Shown here piece after piece: positions 1 through 11,615 of a DNA stretch of 35,383 nucleotides (position 1 is its first letter; each line of letters starts with the position of its first letter). Under the pieces are notes generated by a model, which saw only the letters and a program-made list of their open reading frames with translations, ran no database searches and was not told the DNA's origin. The stretch lies in assembly GCA_002811645.1 (NCBI GenBank), contig PDIP01000104.1:1-35383 (forward strand), written 5' to 3'. The stretch comes from Corallochytrium limacisporum (lineage: Eukaryota; Opisthokonta). Made by a program: the position numbers and the translations under genes.

Positions 1-93
1 AAATCAAATGTGATAAGATTTATTTGATTCAAAGAAGGTTGCGACCCTATAAACCTAAATTCCTCCTTAACTTATGGGGCAGAGGTTGGTAGA

Positions 94-858
94 CTATAAG
101 TACGCGGCCCAACCAATTCCTATCTTCAACACAGTATGCCATGTGTTGTGTGGTTTACGATTGCTGGGTTGCTGCAAACTTGCGCTTGTGAGCCAGCCGG
201 CTTCAAGGGTTGCAAAGGCAAATCTTCTAGATGCCCTCGCCAGGCGCGGTAGACGGGGACCCAATTTCACTCGGGCCCACGGGGACCAAGTGCCTGAATC
301 CTGTTCCATATCCCAACCCCCATTTTCTTGACTTTTGCTCGATTTGTCCAGGCCAATAGAGGCCAGCAATAAAAGTACCAACGATCTATACCTTATTTGT
401 GGGCAATCCGGGAACGGGGAGAAACAAATCTCAAGATGCTGAATCCCCCAATGTTTCACGGTTTTCCAACCAAGAAAAGAAACTCTAACGACTACGGGCT
501 GATATATATAGCTGGATTCATTCCTTACTAATTCATTCCAACTTCCAGATGGTTTAGAATTGATCCGTTCAGAGTGTTTCAGAAAAAAGTATTGAAACTG
601 TCCTGTATTTGTTCCAAACCCTGCCAGCTCTGGTATCAGGTGCCAAAGGGGGAAGAAGACGTCAAAGGACACGCCCCCGTTGAAAGTGTTAACAATGGAC
701 GGACGTGATGTGGCCGGACGACCTGACAAAACCAGTATAGAGCAACAGCAATTGGAAATGAGAGAAAAGCAGAGAAGTTTTGCCCACCTCGTCTGCGTGT
801 ATGTATGGTTGTCTGACTGGCTACTCGCCTCCGTCAGAGTAACCCTCTGACTACGCAT
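94..858 (-). other. Unrecognised 254-codon open frame, doubtful gene
   Basis: An ATG-initiated open frame of 254 codons lies alone at the left end of the gene-poor region. I recognise no domain. The residue mix (many Ser, Cys, Trp and hydrophobic clusters, few Lys and Glu) differs from the convincing proteins in this window, which are rich in Lys, Glu, Ala and Asp. Residues 27-46 form a Cys/Leu-rich hydrophobic stretch that could be read as a membrane segment, but noncoding DNA often gives such stretches. The length is somewhat surprising by chance, so it is recorded. The likelier reading is a fortuitous open frame, or part of an old decayed gene. Confidence 0.12.
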
Positions 859-3800
859 GCCTTCATATGATCAAACCTGATCAGAACAATGTCCGTAGTG
901 GTACAGCCGTATGATCATGCTCTCCAAGCCGAAGCTCCTCTGTACGGATATGGTAACTTGTTTGGCAGAGCACAATATATACCTATGGGATGTGTACCTA
1001 CACGAGTGATGCTACGTTGAAATTGGCTGGTAGTTGCCCGTGAACATGGACGAGCAAGTCTTTGATTTCGGACTTTTAGCTGTATTGAACTTCGTGCGCA
1101 TGTCCCGGTAGAGAATGTTGGAAAGGCTGGTTTGCAGACCGTGGAATTGAGCAAGAAGCAGCAGCACGTAATCTTGCTATCATAGACCACTCAGGTAGTT
1201 TTTGGCATGCCTGGAATCACGAGTGGCTCCTGTATGAACAACCGGACTACTGAAACATGGATATTGGAAAGAAAGGAAGCAAAGGGAGCGGAATAGTAGA
1301 TCCATTGCTCTCAGTGCCTTTGTATGACTGCCACAACAGGCTTTGCACCTCAGGGCTCCACAGAGGATGCGAGAGCCGGGGATATTGCAGGCTCCATCGG
1401 AACAGGCTGCTTGGCTGGCTGGCTGCTTTCTGATCAAGTCCGCGTACAATCGATCAAAGAGTTTACCATGCAGAAGTCACCGTACGACCCCCAAAATGAC
1501 TCCAAGGATGTAGCATCCGGCAGAAAGTTTGGCATGCAGAATGTCGGAGACGAGAGATGGCGCACCCCACCACATCCGATACGGGCTGCTTATTGGGCGC
1601 GAAACCGCCGCGCCCCAACTTTCAGCGAGGCCAGTTCCCATTGAAACAGCCATATTTCTGATATTCAAACTCTCTGATCTGGCTTTGTTTTGGAGATTTC
1701 GGAGATCAATTTGGAACCACAACTTTCAAGTATTGTCCACACTAAGCAACAATGCGTAGCACTTTGTAGTTGGTTCCTGCTCTACTAATACGCGTACCAG
1801 GTTCACAAGACCTTTCGACCCCATCATAGCCAAACGGAGACGAACAAGGAGCGCTAAGTTTCTACTCCTCCGGACAATTCCATTCCCGCAGGTAGGGAAA
1901 GAAACCTGTGGGATACTCGCAATTCAACCGCCGCCGCTCCTTGTTAGAAGAAATACTTGGCCTGACTTTTTTTTTCAAAAATGTTGTCTTTAGTCAACCG
2001 TTGTGCCTTCTGTATTCTCTCTCTCAGTATTCCCGAACTCGAGAAATTCAACGGTCTCTAGAAACTCTGCGATGTGTTGCAGTTGAGACTCTAGTACAAC
2101 CGTGTGTTGTGAATAGTGAATGCTGAATCTTAGTTTAGAAAGAATTAGGCCGGGCTCATAACCGGGGCAAGCAGCATGCAGACCGATCTCCCTATCTCAG
2201 GGCTATGAAGATCTCTTGCGGTTTTAAGTGATACAGGCGCACCCCACTAAAAAAATAACCGTGGAGAGTGAACAGGGGCCTCCGGCAGGGAACCAAATAA
2301 AGCGAGGGGGGACTGGACCTAGTGTGGGCTCCTGCGATAGAAAGACCTCCCGTATCGGGACAGAAATAGAAGGCACGCAGTGTGGGTGTGCCGGGAGTGA
2401 GAAGTAGTAAAGATCTAAGGGCTCCGTATATGTCCTACTTGGTCGAAAACAGGCTTGCCCTAATTCCAAATGAAATATATAGGCCCCCTTGCTTTGAGGA
2501 ACTTCCAGCGCTGGCAAATGTAGTGGCTTGCATGTGTCCGGGGTACTATTGACAATTATTGAATGGGGAGGGGTGTGGGCGCGGTGGAAGGAACACTAGT
2601 GGCTTGCGCATTCCTCGGTTTGACCTACACTTGGGGAAAGGCTAGGGTGCTGTTTTCAGAGCTGCCCTCTGCAGCGCAATGAAAACTGCCAGATTCTTCA
2701 ATACTCCGCACAGCTTAGAATGCACCCCACCATGTTGGTGGCCATGGCCGTATATTATCCACAGAGGATATCACTATATGTATCCGCACTTCTGTCAGCC
2801 GATGATTTCAAAAAGTTCGAAGAATGCAAGCGGACGAATCACAGGTATCTTCCCTTGCTGTAGAATGCCATATACGTGTGCGCACAGAATGCTGCGGCAA
2901 AATTGGGATGTCTGAAACAGTGACCATTCGAGCACCCGTCTCTTCTGCCGCAATAATCTACAACATTAATTTGGGAATTCCCGGCTTTCTATTGGTATCC
3001 GTCGAAGTGTGCTGTTGAGGATGGACGGTCTTATACGGGTCATTGATTCCGCATACTGTGGCTGGAAAGGTCATGGGGTGTTTCCGTAACCCCGGAGTTG
3101 GTCGACACTTTTGTCTCGTGGTAGATCTGCCAAGTTCCTGGATGGTCGATGCATGCGCACAGCCACCCCTTTTACCGGGGCAAGTACAAGCAACTATGCA
3201 ACAATGGACAAAGCGCCTGTACCACAAAACATTTTTCCCCATCTTCCATTATGCACCGCCCTAAGTCCGAATATATAGTCATGTGAGTCCTCAACCGACC
3301 ATCCACTATGATCAACAACGACGGATCATACATACAAACCAGCAGTATCTCAAACAGTATGCATGCTACACCTCCGCTGAACACGTATACACGCACATGT
3401 TTGCACTCGCACAAGCAGTTGCATTCAGTTTATAACCCCCCCCTGTTCGACGTTGACATATCTTGTCAATGTTTCTTCCCCATAGGTTCAGTTCCACTTT
3501 CTCATGCTTCCCCCTTCGGGAAAGTGCTGGAGGAGATCTGTAGCGAAATCAAGCGGTTTAGGATAACCAGTGCTGCTCTCTGCCCCACCTCGTCCAAGAT
3601 TTTCTTGTCTCGGAGTGGGGACTTGGGGTTGGTTGAGTGGTGGTTAAGACAGGTCCGTCGAGAGAAGGCCTGTCAGCTTTTACGTGTTCCTCTCATACAC
3701 AGTGAATGGGACTCCTTTTACTCTACAGATGACGTGCTGGTGTTGCTCCTTCGTTTCTTTCAATTGTCCAAAAACGGTCGACGAGAGTGTTGGTACGCCG

Positions 3801-6800
3801 TCTCCATCGTATGGGCCGTTCTTTTTTTTTAGCAGCAGCAACAGACATAGTCTTGTTCTCTATTCGTATTGTCCAGTAGTCTACAAGACAAGAGATCTAC
3901 ATAGTGTCCACGGGGAGCGGTGTGGAGGAAGAACAGGACAACCGCATAATGCTGACCAAGAGATGGCTTTGCAGGCGTTTAGACCCTCACCGGGGAGACC
4001 CGCCATTGGGGGAACCACCTCCCCCCGGCGCGGGGGGGAACTGCGGCCGGGGTTTGTCTTTTCGCTCATACTGTACTCCGAACCATACAAACTTGTAGTG
4101 TCTGGGGGTTGAATTTTATTTGATACGGCGTCTTGCCTCAGCGGTGGCAGCTCTTCCCCAAACAGGATACTCTTGGACACTAAGTTCGGTTTGAGGCAGT
4201 AGCGGAGCACCGGAAAGATTCTCCGATAGTTCAGAGGAGATCTATCACTGGTTGTAGATTGCCAAATTGATGCCATTTGTTTCCCTGCCACCTTCGCGTG
4301 GTTCGTCGGTGTCCAAATAGTTCAGGTGCAAACCCTTATGGACTGCTTGGTTGGCGCCAGTCGAACCCACGACCATTGAAATGAGACACATTGGGAGAGA
4401 CTGGGAATTGATGCAGAAGCGGAGAGACTTTGAGCGCGAGCGAAGGATGGGCCAGGCCTTTGAACAATGACAGATGGGGCTGGATCGCGGTGCCAAACTG
4501 AGAGAATCTACAAGCTAGAGGACAGGAGAGAGATCCAACACTTGGCACACGGGGCCGAAGACAGGACGTTGGGAATGCGGCTGAGAACCGGCGAAGGAGA
4601 AACTGACCCGACCCAGACGACAATTGCCACCTTCCCCAGTGTACACGTGGGGTTCTCTGTTACTACTATGTTGGCGGTTAATGTAGTTGACTGCTCCAAC
4701 AGAACCGGGTCTTCCAGGTCAATATGCTGGGGACTCAAACATTTGGAAACATTCCGAGATGTTCCTGTGTTATGGTCTTGAAACCCTCCATAACTCTTAG
4801 CCAATGTGGAGCCGCTCGGCGGTCCGGGCCCTTTGTCTCCGATACAGAAGAAAGCCATTGCAGTTGACGAATTTGTCTCCACGTTTCAGTTCTTGGTCAA
4901 TGCATGATTGAAACTGCGAGAACTGCTCTCCAGCACCATCCCTGACCATCCAAGAAGCAGATGATATGGGAGTAAGAGTTTCAGCTTGACAGGAAGTGGC
5001 AGCATCTATCTCCGAGATGATTGATTGATGGAGCGTTTTCGTGGTGCCTAGTAGCCTATCCTCGATGGATACGAGAAAACCATCACATGTAAACTAACCG
5101 AGCGAACACTGGCAAAGCACATACACAAGAAGCTTGCGGCTTTGTATGAGCACCAGAGAGTTCGCGATAATGGCAGGGGCACAAGTGCCGGTGATGCTAC
5201 GAAGACTATTCGACGGGAATACGCTACCAATGAAGAAGGTAGGGGTCCCAACGTTGAATGTTGAATGGGTATCACAGTTTACCTATCTCTTCGATATGAC
5301 CGCGCACCGATGTTGCAAACTCTTTAAGGTAAGGGTGCTACATAGCACCAGCACTGGATCGATCAACGCGAGCGGATGAGCGATGCGGGGAGGAAACTAT
5401 GCAGTAGGATTTTTCGACTGGTCCCCGTTTTATTGCACCTTCCCTGTCCTACCTTCTCTCTCTGCGGGCGCCGCGTATTCGCTTCAATCCAGCCCCTTGC
5501 TTCGTAATTTTGGAAAGTGATGCAACGGTTTGTTGAACGACAAGGCCTATGACGGACCAGCCGGATGAGGCCCGGCTGTGGCCAGCTCCTGTCCATGAGA
5601 ATCGTTTTACAGCTGCGTGGACCTCTACTTCATGCGTATGGTCCTTCTACTCCGTGCCCGGAGAGAGCTTGATCTCTTCTTCCTTCCTTCCATATTCCTT
5701 CCTCTTGCCTGTTTGCTCTGTTTATTGATGTCGATGGACGTCGGACCAGAACCACACACGAGCACCTTAAGGGGATAATCGTGGAGGGTATTTGGGGGTT
5801 CACAATTTCTCTACAGGCAGAACAGTAGGATTGCTATCGTGAGCCCCGTAACTGCAAACGTCCGGTGCAAAAATGGAATCTACAGAGTGCTTTGTGGGTC
5901 CGTTGTAGGGATCGGTGGGTTTTCTGCAACCAACCAACAAGGCACTGGTATCAGGTACGGCGTTTATAGCAGCACCTAAGTCCACTGCGTACTTGGTGCT
6001 TATCAGTAGCCCAAATAACAACCGAACCGGACGGACGAAGGAAGGGGTAGGACAGAAGGAACGAAAACGACAATGTGGGTGGGGAAGCAACAGAGGGGTG
6101 AAGGAAGCGATGAGCAGACCCTGTGTGGGGAATAGGCAAACAGAGACCAGCACATTTGAAACACCTCGGATGGGATCCGAGAGGTAGCTATGGGTATGGA
6201 GATCATAAGGCAAACATGTCCTCATGCTAATATTCCCAGATACATCTCTTTATTTGGGGTGTCTGTGTAGATGCCCATGCATGTACAGGTGCAGCCAATG
6301 ATAGTATGGGTTGGCCCGTGCCCGTGCTCACTCTCAATCATTCTCTACATGGCTTGTTGGAGGGTTCCGGTGGTGGTTTATATTGTACTCCAGCCATTCA
6401 TGCTTAGTTGTTGGAAACGAAAGTGCAAGAGGCCTGCATCATTTGCACATGCCCAAGCATCATCTACAAGAGAGGATCCCGGCGTCTCCAGTGGTGTGGT
6501 ATAGTTGTTCTGACACGTTTTCACTGTTGATAGGCCTGGAGTAAAGAAGAACCCAACTTCGATCGATCCCACCACAGCCTAAGTTTCTATATCTCTCGCG
6601 CTTCTACATTTCCTTGCAGCAGAACTCATATGCTTCGTCCTCCCCCACTCCCCGTGTCCTCACCTCTCGCTCGTTGCCGTCCACTAGAGAATTCATACCG
6701 TAGCTACGTATCTACCAACGCAAGCTCAAATGTTTGACAACGCTACCTAGCAAAAACGTGATCAGTGTGCATGGTGCATCATCCTAAAGATGGGGAGAAT

Positions 6801-7775
6801 ATACAGAACAGACCTACGTGGATGCGAATCTCCAAACGCTTTCTGTGGCATGGATCGCCAGCATTTGCTTTGCATCAGAGTTTCTCCTCAATGATCTGCC
6901 TCCCTGCCTGAGGGTGTCGGTGGTGAGCACATGAATGCGGTCAGATTAAGGTGATGAAATCAAAGTAGCGAAGACGCTGTAGTGTTGTTGTTCTATGTGT
7001 CTCTTGATGACTACTTTGTCATCGTGCCTTCGTCTTCGTTTGCAGATAGATAACAGGAAAGCTGGCCATGCTCGCAGATGGTCCAAAAAAGCTAGTTGGA
7101 AACTACGTCGCCCGCTATGCCACTGCACAGTGAAGAGATTAAACTGTATGGACACTCCGTCTTCGGTGAGATGATTTGTGCCGCACAATCTGGGGAGGTT
7201 TGTATGAGAGCTGGTCAAGTCATGGGCTATACTCTTGTTGGTTCCCTGCCTGCGATTGTGACCTTGATAGTACACAAGAGACTGGTGCTTCTCCACCTGT
7301 GCGCGTGACTCTTTTCTCGTCTCCTGGCATCTCTTTCGCTAGACGGTTCAGGAATGTCCGGTCAATAGATTATCTACACATTCTGTCTGGTCTGCGACGT
7401 CCCAAATTTCACTGCACAGTAAGTGTGGAGACAACAGGCCTTCGCGTCGACACATATGTGTAAATCTGTGCGCGTCTATTAATGCAGCTTGTCACTGGTG
7501 GTGCAAGAACGTGAGCCCGTTTATGCCGGTACTGCGGTACTAGAGGAGAACAACATAAAGGGTTCAAGATTGGCCACCTGTGGCAAAGCAGTCTTTCCAT
7601 CATAATGCCTCACTGTATCATATTGCGATTTCGGTCAAAAAGGAGTGTGACTGGTGCGTCTCTCAGCCAGTAGTTTCATATATATTATGAATCAAAATGA
7701 ATCATATTGATTGAATCGGAAATTAGGGGCTACTTGCTAGTCGGGTTCAGCAGCTGTTTTCCACTGCGTAGTGTC

Positions 7776-7801
7776 GGGGTTGGGGTTAAGAGGGGGGTGG
7801 G
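7776..7801 (+). repeat. G-quadruplex-type motif
   Basis: Four G-runs of 4, 4, 6 and 3 bases are separated by loops of 2, 6 and 1 bases, which fits the usual rule for intramolecular quadruplex formation. A C-run follows at about 7810-7819, so the strand could alternatively fold into a G/C hairpin. No gene is adjacent on the left; the C2-protein gene starts about 530 bp to the right. Confidence 0.6.
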
Positions 7802-7844
7802 TGTTCCCTCCCCCCCCCACCAGGGAAGTTTATTTTTTGGTTCC

Positions 7845-7848
<4 letters not shown>

Positions 7849-7876
<28 letters not shown>
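7849..7876 (+). repeat. (GT)14 microsatellite
   Basis: There are fourteen uninterrupted GT dinucleotides. Alternating purine-pyrimidine tracts like this can adopt Z-DNA and are prone to length change. It lies 48 bp after the G-quadruplex motif. Confidence 0.97.
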
Positions 7877-8334
7877 TGGATTGACGTGTGTCTCAAACTC
7901 TCGTTCACCAAAAGGAACTGGTGCCGATCCCCTTAAAGCATTTTTGCTTCCGAGTTCGCTCGTGTGTTACTAGGGCCCCCATAGGAACCTGGTAGTAAGG
8001 AAAATTTTTTTGACGGGACACCCAATTGCCTTGTTCGGCAAGTCTATTTTTCGTTATATGTGTGCAATAGATAGGGTCGCCCACGGCGGGCCGGGCACTC
8101 TTGTGAGCACCCTTTGATGGATGCGTCGGTTTGAGACTCTCCGTGCTATGCAGGTAATGTGCTGCTCTCTTAAGACTTCGCATACGATCATGCCGATGGC
8201 TTTTCTCACGGGATCTGTGGTGTCACAATGTTCAGGGGAATGATCTTCCGGGTACTTCGGGTGCAAACTCAGTGTCATCTTCTGCTCAGAGTGGTCAACA
8301 GATACGTCCACAGCTATCCGACAATTATTGAAAG

Positions 8335-9693
8335 ATGGTGAATTTGACTCCGAAGTTTATGGTACGATGCTCTGTGGTGCAAGCCAAGAACTTGCCCAAG
8401 ACGGATCGGTTCAGCAGCATCGACCCTTACTTTGTGATCTGTCACAATGGAGTTGACATTCACAAGACAAAAGCAAAGGATAATGATGTGTACCCGATCT
8501 GGGGCTTGGAACACCCGGGCATCGTGGAAACCGATGTGAACATGGAAGAGCAGAAACCGAGAGGTGTTTTCACCTTCAAGCTCTATGATAAAGGCATGCG
8601 TAAGGACAAGCACATTGCTACTGCGAAGGTGGACCTCTCTGAAGCCCAATGGAACCGCCAGAGCCTGCTCTGGGCTGATCTGGAGCTAAAGCCTGAGGAA
8701 AGTAAGTGGCAGAAGGATGGCATGTCTTGCACTGTAAGCATTTCTTGGATGTTTACGTTCGACACCCTGCAGGAGACCTACACCAATGCGCACAATATGG
8801 GCAGTTTGCCATACTTGTACTCCCATCCCCAAAAGAAGAGACTATATGTGCCGTGCATGCAGAGTGGGCCCAACGCACCCGTTTGCATGGGCATTGAATA
8901 CGAAAGGGACTGCATTGATGTGAAATTCTACACAATCGATCCTTCCGCCACTTCCAGCCTCTTCATTGATATGGTCAATGACGACGAAGAGATGAATGAC
9001 ATGATTCACAGATGCGCAAACTTGATTCGTCGCCGGCAAGGCAAGCCGGAGAAGAAGCGGGAAGACAAGGCAAGCAAACTGCGCCGCCGCCAGTATGATG
9101 TGACTCCACAGCACATTGAATGCTTTGACAAGGAGCGCCAGCCGTTCAGGCTCCCTGTTTTTGCCGAGATCAAGATGGATGACGTCATGATCGGTACCAA
9201 GTTTGAACTCATTTCTGTATTGTTCTTCGTCTCCCAGTTGCGATTCTCTTTGGGCATGGACGAAGTGGTGAAGAATTGTGGCTGGGCCGGTGCCATGTCC
9301 TGGCAGCAATGTCGCAAGAAATTGATCAACTGCGCCTTCGATGATCCCAAGGAGGAGATCTGGATGGAGCTGCCGGGCCACCAGGATGCACCCTGCCGTG
9401 CCATTGTGGACTACGATCCGGATGGCTGTGACATCAAGATAGCAGTCCTGCAGAACGCAGCGGGTGCGCACAATGTGACCTACGACCTGACCATCCGCAA
9501 CCCGGTTGTAAAGAAAACCACTCTGGTGTACAAGCCAGCTCGTACCAAATGCGCGGGCAAATATCCGGTTGTCCGCGAGGTGGAGCTTGACGACGTCCCA
9601 TTTGGTACCCAATTTCGCGATATGACTGTCACGGAGTACAGCATCCAACTCCACCAGACTGTTCCTCTGTCCCAAATTGCTGTGTTCTACTAG
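8335..9693 (+). CDS. C2-domain protein with novel C-terminal region
   Basis: The protein has 452 residues and no introns. Residues about 8-140 form a C2 domain: KNLPKTDRFSSIDPYF is the classic first calcium-binding loop (Asp24, Asp30), and Asp85 and Asp91 lie where the third loop is expected. C2 domains bind acidic phospholipids, often in a calcium-dependent way, so a peripheral membrane role is inferred. A very basic segment at 231-253 (RRRQGKPEKKRED and following) could add membrane or nucleic-acid binding. The region 270-452 matches no family I know. It contains a repeated motif, MDDVMIGTKF at 281-290 and LDDVPFGTQF at 418-427, suggesting two related beta-rich modules. The start is the first in-frame ATG (gaaagATGg). 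The gene converges on the SGNH gene with 85 bp between stops. A 278-codon antisense frame across it is a shadow. Confidence 0.85.
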   Translation: MVNLTPKFMVRCSVVQAKNLPKTDRFSSIDPYFVICHNGVDIHKTKAKDNDVYPIWGLEHPGIVETDVNMEEQKPRGVFTFKLYDKGMRKDKHIATAKVDLSEAQWNRQSLLWADLELKPEESKWQKDGMSCTVSISWMFTFDTLQETYTNAHNMGSLPYLYSHPQKKRLYVPCMQSGPNAPVCMGIEYERDCIDVKFYTIDPSATSSLFIDMVNDDEEMNDMIHRCANLIRRRQGKPEKKREDKASKLRRRQYDVTPQHIECFDKERQPFRLPVFAEIKMDDVMIGTKFELISVLFFVSQLRFSLGMDEVVKNCGWAGAMSWQQCRKKLINCAFDDPKEEIWMELPGHQDAPCRAIVDYDPDGCDIKIAVLQNAAGAHNVTYDLTIRNPVVKKTTLVYKPARTKCAGKYPVVREVELDDVPFGTQFRDMTVTEYSIQLHQTVPLSQIAVFY

Positions 9694-9778
9694 TTAAGTC
9701 ACGGATCTAGTGTGAATTCGTTTCATTGGATTATAAAACTATATTTTCTTACGACGATACTATATGCACTGCCATTCT

Positions 9779-10657
9779 TTACGATGATGCTGCCGCTTCT
9801 GCTGCCTTCCTCTCTGCAGGAGACTGCGCCTTCAATTCTGGGTAGGTTGGTGCCTTATAGTGGCCCTTGATGTAGTCAAACTGATCTTTCATCACGTAGG
9901 TGCGAATCTTCTGCCACGTCATGCGAGCTGCCTGTGCGTAGCCAGCAGAGTTGAAGTGGCGCTTGTCAAAGGCCAGCAAATTTGGATTGCGGATGTAGTC
10001 CAGCTCCGGTCCCTCATGGATTGGACACTTTTTCTGCTTTAGCAGGGCTGCGATCTTTTCATTTTTAGCTTTGATCAGCTTCTCGCGCACATCCAGGTCA
10101 CCACCCAGCGGAACCTTGGCCAAAAAGACCTTCTTGCCATCTCGGTATAGCTGCATCACTAATCGTTCGATACTCCGGACCGTGCTCTGCGCCATACTTT
10201 CAATCTCTTCATCCGTATCTGAGGGACTCACCTCCAAGCGGTAGTCGTTGCTGCCGACAATCACAATGATGTACTGGGCATCTTGGTACTTCGCATTATT
10301 CTTGATCATGGAGTCATACAAAGAGCTACCACCGGCCTGCTTGGGCTCCCAGTCTTTGGCAGTCGAACCCAACACACCTGCACTATAGGTGCGCACGTCA
10401 ATCCGCAATGCAGTTTCCTTTGCTGTTTCGTTTGGTATGTTGTAAGGAATGCCTGGGTACCGTCCAATGATGTTGTAATCGCCGAACCCAGCGGCGTAGC
10501 CGTCTCCAATAACCACCACCTTGAGACGTGTATCCCCGGCAGCCGGAACTACTCCTTCAGCAGTCCACTTGCATGCCTGCATCCAGTATTTGCTGAAAAA
10601 CGTGCGAACCTGCATGTAGAGATAAATCAGCAGCGACAAGAACTCGTAACCTTCCAT
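9779..10657 (-). CDS. SGNH/GDSL-hydrolase-fold protein, nucleophile Ser replaced by Gly
   Basis: The protein has 292 residues. SGNH blocks are visible in order: block I VVVIGDGYAAGFGD (48-60), a block II glycine in YSAGVLGSTA (91-100), block III IVGSNDYR (133-140, Asn137) and block V DKRHFN (231-236, Asp231 and His234). SGNH enzymes are esterases, lipases or polysaccharide O-deacetylases that use the Ser of GDS as nucleophile. Here the DNA reads GGA GAC GGC, so that position is Gly53. The oxyanion-hole Asn and the Asp-His pair are kept, so the protein may be an inactive relative, use another nucleophile, or have a changed chemistry. Residues 5-22 are hydrophobic and aromatic and could act as a signal anchor. 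The C-terminus is Ala/Lys/Glu-rich. The start is the ATG in context aaacATGG. Confidence 0.8.
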   Translation of the reverse strand: MEGYEFLSLLIYLYMQVRTFFSKYWMQACKWTAEGVVPAAGDTRLKVVVIGDGYAAGFGDYNIIGRYPGIPYNIPNETAKETALRIDVRTYSAGVLGSTAKDWEPKQAGGSSLYDSMIKNNAKYQDAQYIIVIVGSNDYRLEVSPSDTDEEIESMAQSTVRSIERLVMQLYRDGKKVFLAKVPLGGDLDVREKLIKAKNEKIAALLKQKKCPIHEGPELDYIRNPNLLAFDKRHFNSAGYAQAARMTWQKIRTYVMKDQFDYIKGHYKAPTYPELKAQSPAERKAAEAAASS

Positions 10658-11615
10658 GTTTCAGACAACTTTGAACCTGACCTTCTCAGGAGCGCTACCG
10701 CTGTACGTACGTTGTCCACTATGGAATGACAAAGCTCTTGCTGCGCATAACGCTAACCGGACCTTGTTGTGGCATGCGTGCAAAATTTTACATACCAATC
10801 TGATTCATAAGAACCAACACCAAGCGATGGCAGCAAAGACAACACAGACCTAAACAAAACGGAGGCACCAAAACAAAAAAGCCAGCCGCTGCACCGGCCG
10901 CACTCACCCAATGTCCAACGCGAAGCACCCGCTTAAAAATGTACGAGCTCAAACATGCACGGTACATTCGCTATGGTGCACCGTCGGTTCCTGAGGTCTC
11001 CGAATAATAAATAGTCCGTATATGAATACCCCAGGGTTGAATAGTCCGGAGGTCTCAATTCCCAGTTATTTTTAGGTTCGTGGGTTTGATACAAGAAGAT
11101 TTTGTGGGTTCATCAGTTGTGAAGAAGGGAAAGAGAACAGAAGGCGGGGGGGAGGGGGAAGGAAATGGTAAACACAAGCTGAACGTTCAATAGTTAACAA
11201 ACGGTGCGAAGCGTTTGCTCCCAAGAGGGAGATATTGAATTATATGCGGCAGATCGCACACGGAGCCTTCTCTGTTCGGATGAATCTGCGAGATCTTCAC
11301 CGGCCCTCCCCCCCCCTCCTCCCGGGTCGGTCCAATAGCCTGAGTGTTCGATCAGGCGAGGGGTCCCTATCCGTTCTTCCGCCCGTGCGCAAGTGAGTAC
11401 AACAGCAACAAGCCACACAGCCGACCGCCGCAGTCCACGTTTCTGGGGCAAGCAGGGTTGTGGTCTTGGACAGAGCGGGGCCTTGCCTAAGCGAACTTAT
11501 GGTTTGTTCTGCCGGTGGTATGGCCAATTCAGTAGCTATATATTGAATTGTAGGATAGCTTCGAATCAGACCTTGATGCATGTAAACTTATAGAACTTGA
11601 GCCAATATTCCAACG
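10658..11615. promoter_or_regulatory. Divergent intergenic region between SGNH and DsbA-fold genes
   Basis: This 958-bp stretch separates two divergently transcribed genes and shows no credible open frame. Visible elements are a purine-rich tract at 11121-11166 (mostly GA and G-runs), a C-rich tract at 11304-11323, a CCAAT pentamer at 11332-11336 (about 280 bp before the right-hand start) and a TATATA stretch near 11537-11543 (about 75 bp before that start). A promoter role is inferred from position only. Confidence 0.4.

Larger units (their letters stand above)
859..8334. other. Gene-poor region, about 7.5 kb
   Basis: No open frame here carries a family signature. Those present are mostly under 150 codons, overlap on both strands, and have residue composition unlike the real genes to the right. 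I looked for tRNA T-arm motifs, U-snRNA and rRNA signatures, telomere arrays, and transposase or reverse transcriptase motifs and saw none. Two short plus-strand frames without useful start codons (4321-4515, interrupted by one TGA, and 5055-5264) are rich in Lys, Arg and Glu and could be decayed coding sequence. A near-perfect E2F-type site lies at 1597-1604. A G-quadruplex motif and a GT repeat lie at 7776-7876. Confidence 0.5.

Noticed and set aside
3308-3832. 174-codon plus-strand open frame
   Set aside because: No motif, residue composition like noncoding DNA, overlaps another open frame on the same strand.
4340-4385. tRNA-like GGGTTCGA sequence on the minus strand
   Set aside because: The bases flanking the loop do not form a T-stem and no matching anticodon or D arm is present at the right distance.
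7776-7787. Interstitial telomere made of GGGGTT units
   Set aside because: Only two units are present, which is expected by chance in a G-rich tract.
8842-9675. 278-codon open frame antisense to the C2-protein gene
   Set aside because: It lies wholly inside a well-supported gene on the other strand and has no motif; codon bias of the sense gene suppresses antisense stops.
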